Shown here: positions 35,432-44,392 of the stretch, piece by piece | How positions within the stretch are numbered: the first letter of the stretch is position 1 | Layout: each line of letters starts with the position of its first letter | Assembly (NCBI GenBank): GCA_013178125.1 | Contig: JABLXJ010000014.1 | Span: 1 to 64,000, forward strand | Length of the DNA: 64,000 nucleotides | Source of the DNA: Bacillota bacterium | Lineage (GTDB): Bacteria > Bacillota > SHA-98 > Ch115 > JABLXJ01 | Direction of reading: 5' to 3' | The notes under the pieces: generated by a model | What the model was told of the DNA's origin: nothing | Seen by the model: the letters and a program-made list of their open reading frames with translations, nothing else | Database searches by the model: none | Position numbers and translations under genes: made by a program

Positions 35432-36421
35432 TCATAGCTCCTTCACTCCCCTCAAGAGCCGCAGGTAAAAGAACATGAAGACAATGCTTATCATAATAAG
35501 TATCACCCCGATTGTAGCGCCCGTGTTGAGGTCGAAGTTAATAAAGGACAACTTGAAGAGGCGAATCGCCAGGGTTTCAGTGGCGTAGCCGGGGCCACCC
35601 TGGGTAAAGGCGTATATACTCTCGGCATCGTGCAGGGTCCACATCGTAACGGTAAGGAGAGATATGCCGAGCTCGCTCCTGGTGAGAGGAAAGGTCACGT
35701 TAGTGAACCTCTTCCAGCTTCCTGCCCCGTCCACCTTCGCCGCATCATATACTTCGTCGGGGATAGTCGCTATGCCGGCCGCCAAAAAGAGCATGATGAA
35801 CGGAAAAGAGCGCCAGAAGCTATGGAAGATGATCATAAACATGGCCCACTTCGCGTTGGCAAGCACTACCACCTGTTCCCCAGTCAGCCTCTCCAGCAGC
35901 AGGGCGATGGGACCCATGTTTGGGTCCACCAGGGAACGAAAAAGCACTGTGCTAACCACGGGCGCGATGATCCAGGGCAAGAGGAAAACGCCGCGGAAAA
36001 AACGCACCTGGGGCAGTTTGCTGGTGATAAGGATCGCGGCTGCATAGGCAAGAGGGGTTGAAAGGGCGATGTTGCCTACCACGTACACAACCGAGTTTTG
36101 AAGGTTGGTCGCGAAACGGGCCTCCCAGAATAATCTCAGGTAGTTTAACAACCCTGTCCAGCTTGTTGTCCCGTCCAACCTGGTCTTCTGAAGGCTCAGC
36201 AATATGCCAGCAATAATCGGCGATATCAGAAAGGCCAGCAAAATAGCTACGGCAGGAAATAGAAAGAGGTAGGGGAGCCTGTACTTCCCTAAATACAGGC
36301 TCCCGCTCCTGCGCAGGCGTGAAAGCCTGCGCAGGTCCTCATTTTCGATGCTGGACGGCAACTGTGACAGGTGTTGTGTACCTTTCCTGTTGCTCTTGTT
36401 ACTCTCCAGCATATTGGGCAT
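35432..36421 (-). CDS. Carbohydrate ABC transporter permease (UgpA/MalF-like)
   Basis: The 329-aa protein has an N-terminal cytoplasmic stretch, six hydrophobic segments, the EAA loop (YDAAKVDGAGSWKRFTNVTFP) and the FTQGGPGYATETLAIRLF segment of this family. The ATG at 36421 has GAGGAGGAG five bases upstream and overlaps the end of the binding-protein gene by 23 bases, so the genes are tightly coupled, unlike the hairpin-separated transporter at 12-15 kb. Confidence 0.92.
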   Translation of the reverse strand: MPNMLESNKSNRKGTQHLSQLPSSIENEDLRRLSRLRRSGSLYLGKYRLPYLFLFPAVAILLAFLISPIIAGILLSLQKTRLDGTTSWTGLLNYLRLFWEARFATNLQNSVVYVVGNIALSTPLAYAAAILITSKLPQVRFFRGVFLLPWIIAPVVSTVLFRSLVDPNMGPIALLLERLTGEQVVVLANAKWAMFMIIFHSFWRSFPFIMLFLAAGIATIPDEVYDAAKVDGAGSWKRFTNVTFPLTRSELGISLLTVTMWTLHDAESIYAFTQGGPGYATETLAIRLFKLSFINFDLNTGATIGVILIMISIVFMFFYLRLLRGVKEL

Positions 36422-37742
36422 TGTACTCCTCCTCGAACTTCTTGAGCGTTTTCGGAATAGGGGCCTTATTCACCAGGATCTCCTGCAGTGCGGCAGCCAC
36501 GGTATCGGCCAGCTCTCCATAGTGGGCGGTTGGAGGCATCCCTTTACCCTTGGCTACAGCGAGACGCCAGGTCTGGTAGAACGGGGTCTGCAGCTCCGGC
36601 TTCTGCCATAGGGAGGCCCGAGGAGGAAGCCCCGCATCGGGGTATGCTATAATGTTTTCGGGCTTTAATATGAACTCGATCAACTTGAACGCCTCTTTGG
36701 GATGCTGGCTCAGCTTATATATGGACAGGGACCACGTATTGGTGAACTGAGCCTGTGGAGCTGTGGGGGTTATAGCCACATCGGCTATAACTGGCTTACC
36801 CTGTGGAGTTGGCGGGAAAACGCCCTTAAGCCATCCCTTATCTTCCAGCACGGATATCCAGTAGCTGCCCCAACCCCATGCCATGCCGAGCTTGCCATCG
36901 AGGAAAGGTCGAAGTATATCGTCATCGTAGGTGCCGGACACAGCCCACTCAGGGGTTATCTTGTGGGTGTATATTACATCGTAAGCGAACTGTGCAGCCT
37001 TCGCACCGGCATCGCTGGCGAAGGTCGCCTTCTTAGTCTTTGGATCCCAGAGCTCTCCGCCATAGTGCCACACAAATGGAGCAAAGTATAGTTCAATAGT
37101 AGCCCTGGATGGCCCGTAGTACATCCCCAGGCCCCAGACATCGGTTTTCTTATCTCCGTCGGTATCTCTGGTCAGCCTCTTGGCGCAGGCTATCAGCTCT
37201 TCCAGGTTCCTAGGGGGGTTATTCGGGTCCAGCCCTACCTGCTTGAACATGTCGCGGCGATATACTAAAGCGCGGGTGTGAGCACCCGTGGGCAGGCTGA
37301 ACTGCGCCTTGCCGAAGATCCCACTGGCCCAAGCAGCGCTCCAACTGAAATCCTCTATCTCTTTCTTCGGCCAGCTCTGAATATATGGAGAAAGATCCAA
37401 GAGATCACCTACCAGGTTGTGCTGGGCCATCAGTTGCGGGGATGTAAAGAATACGTCATGCTGCTTTATTCCAGCGCGGTAATCAGCCATTGCTTTGACA
37501 TCTATCTGGTCCCACTGGAATATCTCCTGCTCTACCTTGATATTTGGGTTTGCCGCCTCAAAAGCCTTGATTACCCTCCCCAACCATTCATAGGTCAGCC
37601 TCACGCCCGGGCCGCCCATGGGATCATATAGATGTCCAATCTTGATAGTCACCGGCTTCTGCGCAAAAACAGTCAAGGATATCCCCATTACCAGGATCAG
37701 AATCAGCCCCATGATTACACCCGATGATATACACTTCCTCAC
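36399..37742 (-). CDS. Extracellular sugar-binding protein of an ABC transporter
   Basis: The 447-aa product begins with a signal sequence (SGVIMGLILILVMGISLTVFA) and is a family-1 solute-binding protein (IKIGHLYDPMGGPGVRLTYE, AFEAANPNIKVEQEIFQWDQ, AWGWGSYWISVL). AGGAGGTG six bases before a GTG at 37742 is a better start than the upstream ATG. It should capture a sugar for the two permeases that follow. The neighbouring GH38 enzymes suggest a mannose-containing oligosaccharide, but this is inferred from position only. Confidence 0.9.
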   Translation of the reverse strand: MRKCISSGVIMGLILILVMGISLTVFAQKPVTIKIGHLYDPMGGPGVRLTYEWLGRVIKAFEAANPNIKVEQEIFQWDQIDVKAMADYRAGIKQHDVFFTSPQLMAQHNLVGDLLDLSPYIQSWPKKEIEDFSWSAAWASGIFGKAQFSLPTGAHTRALVYRRDMFKQVGLDPNNPPRNLEELIACAKRLTRDTDGDKKTDVWGLGMYYGPSRATIELYFAPFVWHYGGELWDPKTKKATFASDAGAKAAQFAYDVIYTHKITPEWAVSGTYDDDILRPFLDGKLGMAWGWGSYWISVLEDKGWLKGVFPPTPQGKPVIADVAITPTAPQAQFTNTWSLSIYKLSQHPKEAFKLIEFILKPENIIAYPDAGLPPRASLWQKPELQTPFYQTWRLAVAKGKGMPPTAHYGELADTVAAALQEILVNKAPIPKTLKKFEEEYNAQYAGE

Positions 37743-38010
37743 AACCAGCACCTCCTGAATTTTGCGTGTAATCTTAAGAGCTACTCTCAAATATTTACAC
37801 TAAATTTAATATGTAGCCTATCAATGTTGAAGTTTCGTTTAATATCTTTCAATATCACAACCTTTCCGTCGTTATCCTACTCATCATCCAACCTACATCG
37901 ATCCAGCTCCAGCCCCCTGTCCCCCATTCTCACCTCCAGCATGGCAAAGTCCTCCAGCATGACAATCCTGATGACCTGCCATCACCCCCAACTTCATTAC
38001 TCCTCGCCCC

Positions 38011-39279
38011 TCATGTCGACATGGCCGGCTCCAACACTCCCCCGCTCGACTCCCTTATAATGAGCTCTGTCGGGAGGGTTATAAACCGGTCTTCGACTGG
38101 TTTGCCGTCGATCATGTCAAACAGCATATGCGCCGCGGTCACTCCTATTTCGGGACCAGGCTGGTAGACGAGCGAGAGACGCAGGGGAAGGTAAGCATCA
38201 AGGCCGCGCCCGTCGAATGTTATCATAGCAATATCGCCGGGTATCTTCAGGCCCAACTCCCGGCATAACCTCAAGAACGTAACGGCTACGCGCTCATTCA
38301 GTGTGATGACCGCAGTAGGCCTTATCTCCTTAAGATAACTGATACACCCGCCTATATCGCTATCAGCCCTGCCATCCAGGAGAGATGACAGCTCCGCTAC
38401 CTGAACATACCAAGGATACGAATCGAAGACCAGGGTTGGTTCATACGGAATATCCGCAACCTTGAGGGCGTGCCTGTAGCCTCGCAGGCGTTCAGCGACC
38501 GAGGTCGTTGACAGGTTGTGTGTTGTGATGAAACCGATGCGGCGGTGCCCGAGGCTTATAAGGTACCGTGTTGCCGCAAACGCGCCACCGAAGTTATCCG
38601 ATGCTACAGCGCAGGCGTTTGAGCCGGTAAGATAGCGGTCTACCAGGACTATAGGGTATCTCGCTTCAATGAGGTTGCGCACAAAAGCATGAGCCTTGCT
38701 GCCATCAACGGGCCAAAGGGCGATGCCACCCACGTCATCCTTGACCAGTTTGTCAAGGACGTCGAGCTCAATTTGAGGATCGTTGGCAGAATTCACCGTG
38801 AAGGCAGTAAAACCGCGGCTCCTGGCGGCCTGCTCCAGGCCGGATGCGATATCCCCCCCATACTCTGTATGCAGGGGGCTGGCTACAATGGGGCCGACAA
38901 AGGCTATATTTGGCCTCCGGCGGCGGGCGCCGGCACCGGCTGGCCTATGGGCAGCCTCCTTGCCAGAATCGCTGGTGGAATTGCTGCCATCATCATGTCC
39001 AGCCTCGCTTGCGCCCGCCGCGCCTGCGGATTCGAATTTACGCATAGCGCGCACGAAGGTCCCCTTCCCCTGCGCACGGTAAAGCAGCCCCTCCGCCGCC
39101 AGCTCCGCGAGGGCCTGCCTTGTTGTTATGCGGCTCACTCCAAACTGGCGCGCCAGCTCCGCTTCGGATGGGATTCTCTTGCCGGGCTCAAAGCGGCCGC
39201 TTGCAATCTCTCGCTCGATGTATGCCTTTATCTGCATATATAATGGTGCAGCGTTTGGCGAAGTCATTATATCATCCAT
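38011..39279 (-). CDS. GntR-type DNA-binding / LacI-type sensor transcriptional regulator (AraR-like architecture)
   Basis: The 422-aa regulator joins an N-terminal GntR winged helix (APLYMQIKAYIEREIASGRF, PSEAELARQFGVSRITTRQA) to a LacI/PBP-like sugar-sensing domain (IGFITTHNLSTTSVAERLRG, IAMITFDGRGLDAYLP). A low-complexity Ala/Gly/Ser linker of about 45 residues (near residues 85-130) separates them. It should sense a sugar and control the transporter and mannosidase genes. Its promoter region contains a short AT-rich palindrome. Confidence 0.9.
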   Translation of the reverse strand: MDDIMTSPNAAPLYMQIKAYIEREIASGRFEPGKRIPSEAELARQFGVSRITTRQALAELAAEGLLYRAQGKGTFVRAMRKFESAGAAGASEAGHDDGSNSTSDSGKEAAHRPAGAGARRRRPNIAFVGPIVASPLHTEYGGDIASGLEQAARSRGFTAFTVNSANDPQIELDVLDKLVKDDVGGIALWPVDGSKAHAFVRNLIEARYPIVLVDRYLTGSNACAVASDNFGGAFAATRYLISLGHRRIGFITTHNLSTTSVAERLRGYRHALKVADIPYEPTLVFDSYPWYVQVAELSSLLDGRADSDIGGCISYLKEIRPTAVITLNERVAVTFLRLCRELGLKIPGDIAMITFDGRGLDAYLPLRLSLVYQPGPEIGVTAAHMLFDMIDGKPVEDRFITLPTELIIRESSGGVLEPAMST

Positions 39280-39322
39280 AAGGTTTTGTCCCTTTCTTGT
39301 ATCATATAAAAACTGAACTCGT

Positions 39323-39336
39323 ATATAATGTTATAT
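39323..39336. promoter_or_regulatory. AT-rich palindrome upstream of the GntR/LacI regulator
   Basis: ATATAA-TG-TTATAT lies about 45 bases before the regulator start. It could be its operator or part of a -10 region; both fit. Confidence 0.3.
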
Positions 39337-39472
39337 CGTTTATTCGTCACCACAGCCCAAATTCCTCCTAATGTGTGCGCCTTCACGTGAAATATTCTTA
39401 CCACCACGTAATAACCCCTTGGCAGCCCTTTGATGCGCGGTGGTATGGTGGTATTGACAGGTTGCTATGACA

Positions 39473-39946
39473 CTATGATATTGTGAGAATAGGGTGCCTG
39501 TATAACCTCACATAGACCGGTAGCGGTCCCCCGATTAGCGGCATGGCGTAGTCTATGAATTCCCGCGTCACGAAGTTTCCCCCGGCATTTATGAAATCAT
39601 CGGGTAGCTTCTTCTCGGCATTTGCTATCTCTTCGAGGTCCGCAAGCCCTGTTGTACATCTATACCCAGGGCCTTCCTCCCTCACCAGGATCACCATCTT
39701 ATCCGTCTCGCCATCTGTCGCATAGCGCACCGCTGCCTCCCCCACCATGTAAGCTTCCTTCAAGTCTACCTCAGATACGCATACCATGGACATCCTCTGT
39801 ATGGTGCCAGGCTTGTCAAACCTCGCCTTTAATCCGAGGTTGTTTGAGATCATCTTGCAGAGTGCATCAGCAGCTCCACCCAGCTGTTTATGGCCAAATG
39901 CATCAACATCTATAGCCCTGGATGAGGTGAAAAGAAGGTTACCCGA
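39473..39946 (-). pseudogene. C-terminal fragment of a 6-phosphofructokinase (PfkA/PFP family) gene
   Basis: From about 39946 the minus strand reads GSGNLLFTSSRAIDVDAFGH, KQLGGAADALCKMISNNLGL and KARFDKPGTIQRMSMVCVSE, then VREEGPGYRCTTGLADLEEI. That is the C-terminal third of the ATP- or PPi-dependent phosphofructokinase family (HxQLGG, LGLKxRxxxPGTIQR). The active-site half with the PRTIDN-type motif is missing and there is no start or ribosome binding site. It begins within bases of the IolO-like gene's stop, which suggests a deletion that removed the first part of the gene. Confidence 0.8.
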
Positions 39947-39954
39947 TCCTTTCC

Positions 39955-40773
39955 TCAGACTTCCTTTCCTTTAACCCGTTCCATCCATCTGGCCGTTGCG
40001 AGAAGCGCCTCCTCACTCGTAGGCATGGGGAGTATCTCAGCCGACAAGAAACCGTTATAACCTATCTCTATAAGCGCATCCAGGACTGGTTGAAAATCTA
40101 TGTGACCGAGACCAGGGGCCCACCTGTTGCTATCAGCTACGTGAACATGCCCGATCCTGCCCTTCGCGCGTCTTATGCTTCCCTCGATAGATGCTTCCTC
40201 GATATTCATATGGAAGGTATCAACCAGAAGGGAGATATTGGGCGCGCCGACAGAATCAAGGAAAGCTAAAGCATCATCTACGGTGTTTATCAGGTCAGTC
40301 TCATATCGATTTATGGGCTCCAGCACAAGCTCGACTCCCATGCCTTCTGCGTATCCAGCAAGGCTTGCCATGGCATCTTTAACCCATGATAATGTCACGT
40401 CATAAGGTATCCCGGCGGTATGCCCGCCATGCACCAAGCCTATGATAACCTTGGAGCCGAGCTTAGCCGCAAGATCGATGTGGCTTTTTACTCGTTCGAG
40501 GGCCGCCTTTCTGATTTTTATATCGGGACTTGAAAAGCTAAGCCCATCCGTCCCGAATGCCTGGCCCGTGCCGATCGCGGGAACCGGTAAACCTGTCGCC
40601 TTTAGCACGCGCTCGAGGGCCGGGATATCCACGGCTCCAGGATCGCGGATCGCGAGCTCGACCCCGTCGAAGCCGAGCTCTGTGACCTTCGCGACGCTTC
40701 TTTCGAAGCCATCCTTCAGGGCAAGGGCAGAGAAACGGGCATCCGGTGTGGAAACCGCAATGGCAGTTTTCAC
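39955..40773 (-). CDS. iolO: TIM-barrel epimerase of the inositol route (IolO-like, 5-keto-L-gluconate epimerase)
   Basis: The 272-aa TIM-barrel protein has GVELAIRDPGAVD, IGTGQAFGTDGLSF, VLEPINRYETDLINT (metal-binding Glu), LLVDTFHMNIEE (Asp/His) and HVADSNRWAPGLGHIDF. These segments agree closely with what I recall of Thermotoga maritima TM0416, shown to epimerise 5-keto-L-gluconate to D-tagaturonate in the inositol pathway. GAGGAG before a GTG at 40773 sets the start; the upstream frame is not family-like. It lies downstream of IolN- and IolM-like genes, as in Thermotoga, which strengthens the call. Direct alignment is needed to confirm. Confidence 0.75.
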   Translation of the reverse strand: MKTAIAVSTPDARFSALALKDGFERSVAKVTELGFDGVELAIRDPGAVDIPALERVLKATGLPVPAIGTGQAFGTDGLSFSSPDIKIRKAALERVKSHIDLAAKLGSKVIIGLVHGGHTAGIPYDVTLSWVKDAMASLAGYAEGMGVELVLEPINRYETDLINTVDDALAFLDSVGAPNISLLVDTFHMNIEEASIEGSIRRAKGRIGHVHVADSNRWAPGLGHIDFQPVLDALIEIGYNGFLSAEILPMPTSEEALLATARWMERVKGKEV

Positions 40774-40865
40774 GTTATTACAACTCCTCTTGATTTTGTT
40801 TCTCAGCCTTACCATTCTCGTATTTCTATCATAATTCATCTACTACATTGTTTCTCGCTAATTGT

Positions 40866-41837
40866 CTACGCCGGCGGATATACGAGCGAGTAGATGCTTC
40901 TACCGCCTGGAGCGAGCGGACCCTTGATGGCAGCCTCGACCTCCTCGCGAGGGCGCTGGCTCATCTCCTCGATAGGTGGAAGCTTGCCCGGAGGGAACGT
41001 CTTCAAGATATCGTCGTGGAGCTTTACCATGTAATCGAGAAGAGCCTCGACACCTGGGCGCGCCTTCTCGGCGTCGGCTGCGGTAGCCTTGCCAACTACT
41101 CCCTCCGGCGTGGCAGCGAATTCAGCAGGCCCACATCCAACCTGGCCGTACCAGGCTATTGGCCTGTGGAGCAGGTTCCCTGCCTTGTCTACGTGGCCGT
41201 CTGGCAGATAGGCCCGCGGCTTCGTATCGACGGCATCCTCCATGCGAATCATCTCGGGAAACAGCGCTAAAGACCAGGAGGTCTCAACTTCGTCGGCGTG
41301 AATGAAGTTGGTTTCATATGGGCCGCCCTCGGACTTCAGCTTGAAGTAATCCTGGACAGCGTGATACCAGTTCAGATTGACTATCACGGCAGGGACCTGA
41401 TAGGTCTTGGCAAACTGGTGAATAGCTGTCGGGATAACGTATTCCTGGCCGTGACCATTGAGCAGGATCATCTTTCGGAAACCCATGTTCCAAAAGCCTG
41501 CCATCATAGCTTTGAGCTGTCCTATGAAGATCTCCTCGGGCACGATGATGGTTCCAGGCATCCCCATGTGGTGGAATGGGTGTGACCCGTACCATACTGG
41601 TTGGGCAACCGTGCAGCCCGTTTTGAGAGCTACAGCCTCAGCCATGCGGGTGACGAGGAACGTATCTTCCCCGATGCATGCGTGCGGGCCGTGGTTCTCC
41701 GTAGAGCCTACGGGGACTATTAGGATATCATCCTTTTTGAGGCGCTCCTGGATTTGTTTCCATGTCATGTTTTGAAGGTAAACTCCTGTCGCGAGATCCA
41801 TATGTCCGCCTTTAGGCGGAATCTGCCAGTTAGACAT
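40866..41837 (-). CDS. iolN: Creatininase-family hydrolase, IolN-like (3-dehydro-scyllo-inosose hydrolase)
   Basis: The 323-aa protein has the creatininase-family metal sites: VGSTENHGPHACIGEDTFLV, PVWYGSHPFHHMGMPGTIIV, LLNGHGQEYVIPTA and FIHADEVETSWSLALFPEM. It starts MSNWQIPPKGGHMDLATG after AGGGGGG. The sequence style and its place between IolM- and IolO-like genes match T. maritima TM0413, which opens the ring of the diketo-inositol to 5-keto-L-gluconate. Creatinine hydrolysis itself is unlikely in this setting. Confidence 0.75.
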   Translation of the reverse strand: MSNWQIPPKGGHMDLATGVYLQNMTWKQIQERLKKDDILIVPVGSTENHGPHACIGEDTFLVTRMAEAVALKTGCTVAQPVWYGSHPFHHMGMPGTIIVPEEIFIGQLKAMMAGFWNMGFRKMILLNGHGQEYVIPTAIHQFAKTYQVPAVIVNLNWYHAVQDYFKLKSEGGPYETNFIHADEVETSWSLALFPEMIRMEDAVDTKPRAYLPDGHVDKAGNLLHRPIAWYGQVGCGPAEFAATPEGVVGKATAADAEKARPGVEALLDYMVKLHDDILKTFPPGKLPPIEEMSQRPREEVEAAIKGPLAPGGRSIYSLVYPPA

Positions 41838-41886
41838 TTCGAAGCCCCCCTAATTCTTAATCTGTTTTGTTTTCATTTCATGGATT

Positions 41887-42897
41887 TTATGGGGAAACTA
41901 CTACCTTGATCGCCTCTCCATTCTTCATTGCCTCGAATCCCTCGAGCACCTCGCTGAGCTTGAGCCTGTGGGTTATGAGCTTTTGAACAGGGATCACACC
42001 AGATTCGAGGATCTTTACGGCCATAGGGAAGGCGAATTTCGCGATATAGGTCCCAAGGACCGCAACCTCATACCGGGTTATATCAAATTGCTTAACCTCG
42101 GGCCTTGCGTGCTGGTTCATCCCGAAGATAAGCACCTTTCCGCCTCGTTTGACGAGCCCGACGGCATCTGATAGAAGCGACCCTACAGCATCGACTACAA
42201 CGTCTGCTCCTACCTCCGTCTCTCTTTTTACTATAGTGGCTAGATCTTCATTCTTGGGGTTCACCACAAGGTCTGCTCCACTTTCCTTTGCGTATCTGGC
42301 GCGAAGGGGAAGCACCTCGGCCACAATTATCTTCCCGGCACCAGATGCCTTGAACATCTGGGTGAAAAGGAGGCCGATTGGACCTGCTCCAAGGATTACG
42401 GCCGTCTCTCCCGGTTGAAGCCTGACCTTCTGGGTTCCATTTACTACGCAGGACAGGGGCTCGGCAAAGACTGCAATCTCGGGAGGGACATCCCTTGAAA
42501 TCCGGTGAAGGGCCTTTGCCGGGGCGACGTTGTATTCGGCGAAACCGCCATTCATAAATATACCTAGAGTCGTCATATTCTCGCACATGTTAGGCATTCC
42601 AGAACGGCAATATACGCAGTTCCCACAGGTCAGATTGGGGTCGACTACGACTCTATCACCCTTTTTGATCGTTGTTACGCCCGGGCCTACATCCAATACC
42701 TCTCCGGCATACTCATGACAGAGGATGCTTCCGGGAGTTGCGGGATGTCCCGGGGGGACAGAGAGAATATGCACGTCCGTGCCGCAGATGCTTGCCGCCT
42801 CGACCCTGAGGAGGACATCATCATCTTGCGCGATTTGGGGTTTGGGGACGTCGCGGAGTGCTAATTTCCCCTCGCCCTCAAATACCGCTGCCAGCAT
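41887..42897 (-). CDS. Zinc-dependent MDR dehydrogenase within the inositol cluster
   Basis: The 336-aa protein has the catalytic-zinc motif ASICGTDVHI with HEYAGEV, structural-zinc CGNCVYCRSGMPNMC and NAD motif AVILGAGPIGLLFTQMF. It resembles sorbitol/iditol dehydrogenases. GGGAG precedes the chosen ATG (42897). It lies between the iolM- and iolN-like genes, the slot that would need the first step (inositol to scyllo-inosose). No Gfo/Idh-type IolG is in the window. It may therefore replace IolG, or act on another polyol. Confidence 0.8.
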   Translation of the reverse strand: MLAAVFEGEGKLALRDVPKPQIAQDDDVLLRVEAASICGTDVHILSVPPGHPATPGSILCHEYAGEVLDVGPGVTTIKKGDRVVVDPNLTCGNCVYCRSGMPNMCENMTTLGIFMNGGFAEYNVAPAKALHRISRDVPPEIAVFAEPLSCVVNGTQKVRLQPGETAVILGAGPIGLLFTQMFKASGAGKIIVAEVLPLRARYAKESGADLVVNPKNEDLATIVKRETEVGADVVVDAVGSLLSDAVGLVKRGGKVLIFGMNQHARPEVKQFDITRYEVAVLGTYIAKFAFPMAVKILESGVIPVQKLITHRLKLSEVLEGFEAMKNGEAIKVVVSP

Positions 42898-43017
42898 TGG
42901 CATCATCTCCCTTTGTTTTAATTGGTCTTGCAATCGGTTTCAGAGAAGGCCTGTTTAATACCGTGTTGGAACCACAGGAGGTGGTTATGCATTTTATTCC
43001 CGGCCTAAATGGTGACG

Positions 43018-44202
43018 CTAATCCATCACACAGGATATCTTGCACTCCGCACGATCGGTCTGCAACCGGATTATGTTCTCGGGTACCTCATCCAGGGAGA
43101 TGCGCTTGGTGATCAGCGGGAGCATATTCATACCGGATGCCATGGAGCTGATAACCCGGGGGAATGTGCCATGCCCGGAATGCCCTTGAGCACCCACGAT
43201 TTGAGCTCTCCTGACTTGGAACACCTCACCCGTGACAGGGATCTTGGCATCGGCCCGGGCTACGATAACGACCGTGCTATTGATCATCCGACCTTCCCAG
43301 ATCGCTCGTTCAATACCAGGAAACACGACATGCGGCAGCCCCGTGGCCTCAAGATAGAGCTTTGCCCCGAGCCCATTAGTGATCTCGAGGACTCGCTCGG
43401 TGAAATCCTCTTTAGTCGGGTTTATGACGTAATCTGCTCCCATCTTGCGTCCGAGCTCAGCCCGACCCTCCGAAGGCTCTGAGAGAATTACCTTTGCTGC
43501 TCCTGATCGCTTGAGTATCGTCACCGCTGCAAGCCCTATAGGACCTCCTCCCAGGATTACGACGTTATCGCCGGCTCTGATGCCGCCCCCGCGCTCAATT
43601 ACGGCATTATATGCGACGCTGGTTGGCTCTACAAGGCTTCCCGCAAGGAATAGATCATCATCCTTGTAGACACCTCTGAGTTCCTCCAGGCTCCATAGAT
43701 ATCTGGCATCCACTTTAATGAATTCCGCAAAAGCTCCGTCCACGCTGAACCCCAGCTCCTGTAATGCCTCGCAGTGGTTAGGGTAGCCATCGGCGCACGG
43801 ACGGCAACTCCCGCACCAGAGCATCTCCTCCGCGCATACGGCCTCGCCGGGCTCAAAGCGTTTCATTGTCCTCTTATTGACGGCCCTCTCCCCGGCCTCG
43901 ACGACGACCCCTGAAAATTCGTGTCCAAGGACGCACGGAAATGCCGTGAGCCCCGGGTAGAAGATGTAACCATCTTCACCGGCCTGAGCCATATGTACGT
44001 CGCTTCCGCATATGCCGCAGGCCTTCACCTTGATTAGGACCTCAGTCGGCCCTGGCTTGGGGATCTCCTTATCTGTTAGCGAGAGCTCTGGGTTCCTCCA
44101 GACTTTGCTTCCAAGGTAGGTTAGCTTACCGTCGATGTCCTTAGACCCGAGCTTGAAACCGGGTTTGGGATCCCATTTTGCTGATAACACTACTGCCTTC
44201 AT
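43018..44202 (-). CDS. iolM: scyllo-inosose 3-dehydrogenase-like MDR enzyme (IolM-like)
   Basis: The 394-aa zinc MDR protein carries an unusually long N-terminal region (LSAKWDPKPGFKLGSKDIDG, KLTYLGSKVWRNPELSL), then ACGICGSDVHMAQAGEDGY, CGSCRPCADGYPNHC and VVILGGGPIGLAAVTILK, and ends with AQIVGAQGHSGHGTFPRVIS. Length and these segments match what I recall of T. maritima TM0412 (IolM), which oxidises scyllo-inosose at C3. It is the first gene of a four-gene minus-strand run ending with the IolO-like gene. The LacI gene upstream, with an operator at 45454, is the probable regulator. Confidence 0.8.
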   Translation of the reverse strand: MKAVVLSAKWDPKPGFKLGSKDIDGKLTYLGSKVWRNPELSLTDKEIPKPGPTEVLIKVKACGICGSDVHMAQAGEDGYIFYPGLTAFPCVLGHEFSGVVVEAGERAVNKRTMKRFEPGEAVCAEEMLWCGSCRPCADGYPNHCEALQELGFSVDGAFAEFIKVDARYLWSLEELRGVYKDDDLFLAGSLVEPTSVAYNAVIERGGGIRAGDNVVILGGGPIGLAAVTILKRSGAAKVILSEPSEGRAELGRKMGADYVINPTKEDFTERVLEITNGLGAKLYLEATGLPHVVFPGIERAIWEGRMINSTVVIVARADAKIPVTGEVFQVRRAQIVGAQGHSGHGTFPRVISSMASGMNMLPLITKRISLDEVPENIIRLQTDRAECKISCVMD

Positions 44203-44392
44203 GATGCTCAGGCGGCCCCTTTAAGTTTCAAAAGCGGGCGCCCTTTCCCCTCCTTTACCTCTCGCTCTTACAGTAATAATGCCCTCTATGACCTATTACT
44301 CGATACGATATACACCATTCGTTACATAAAACCATCACCTCCTCGCGCTTTACATTACCTATCAATGCGACTGTCGGACGCGGTGCGAATCT

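Noticed and set aside
40866-41837. Creatininase in the literal sense
   Set aside because: The neighbours are inositol-pathway genes and the sequence style fits IolN; there is no creatine or creatinine pathway context.
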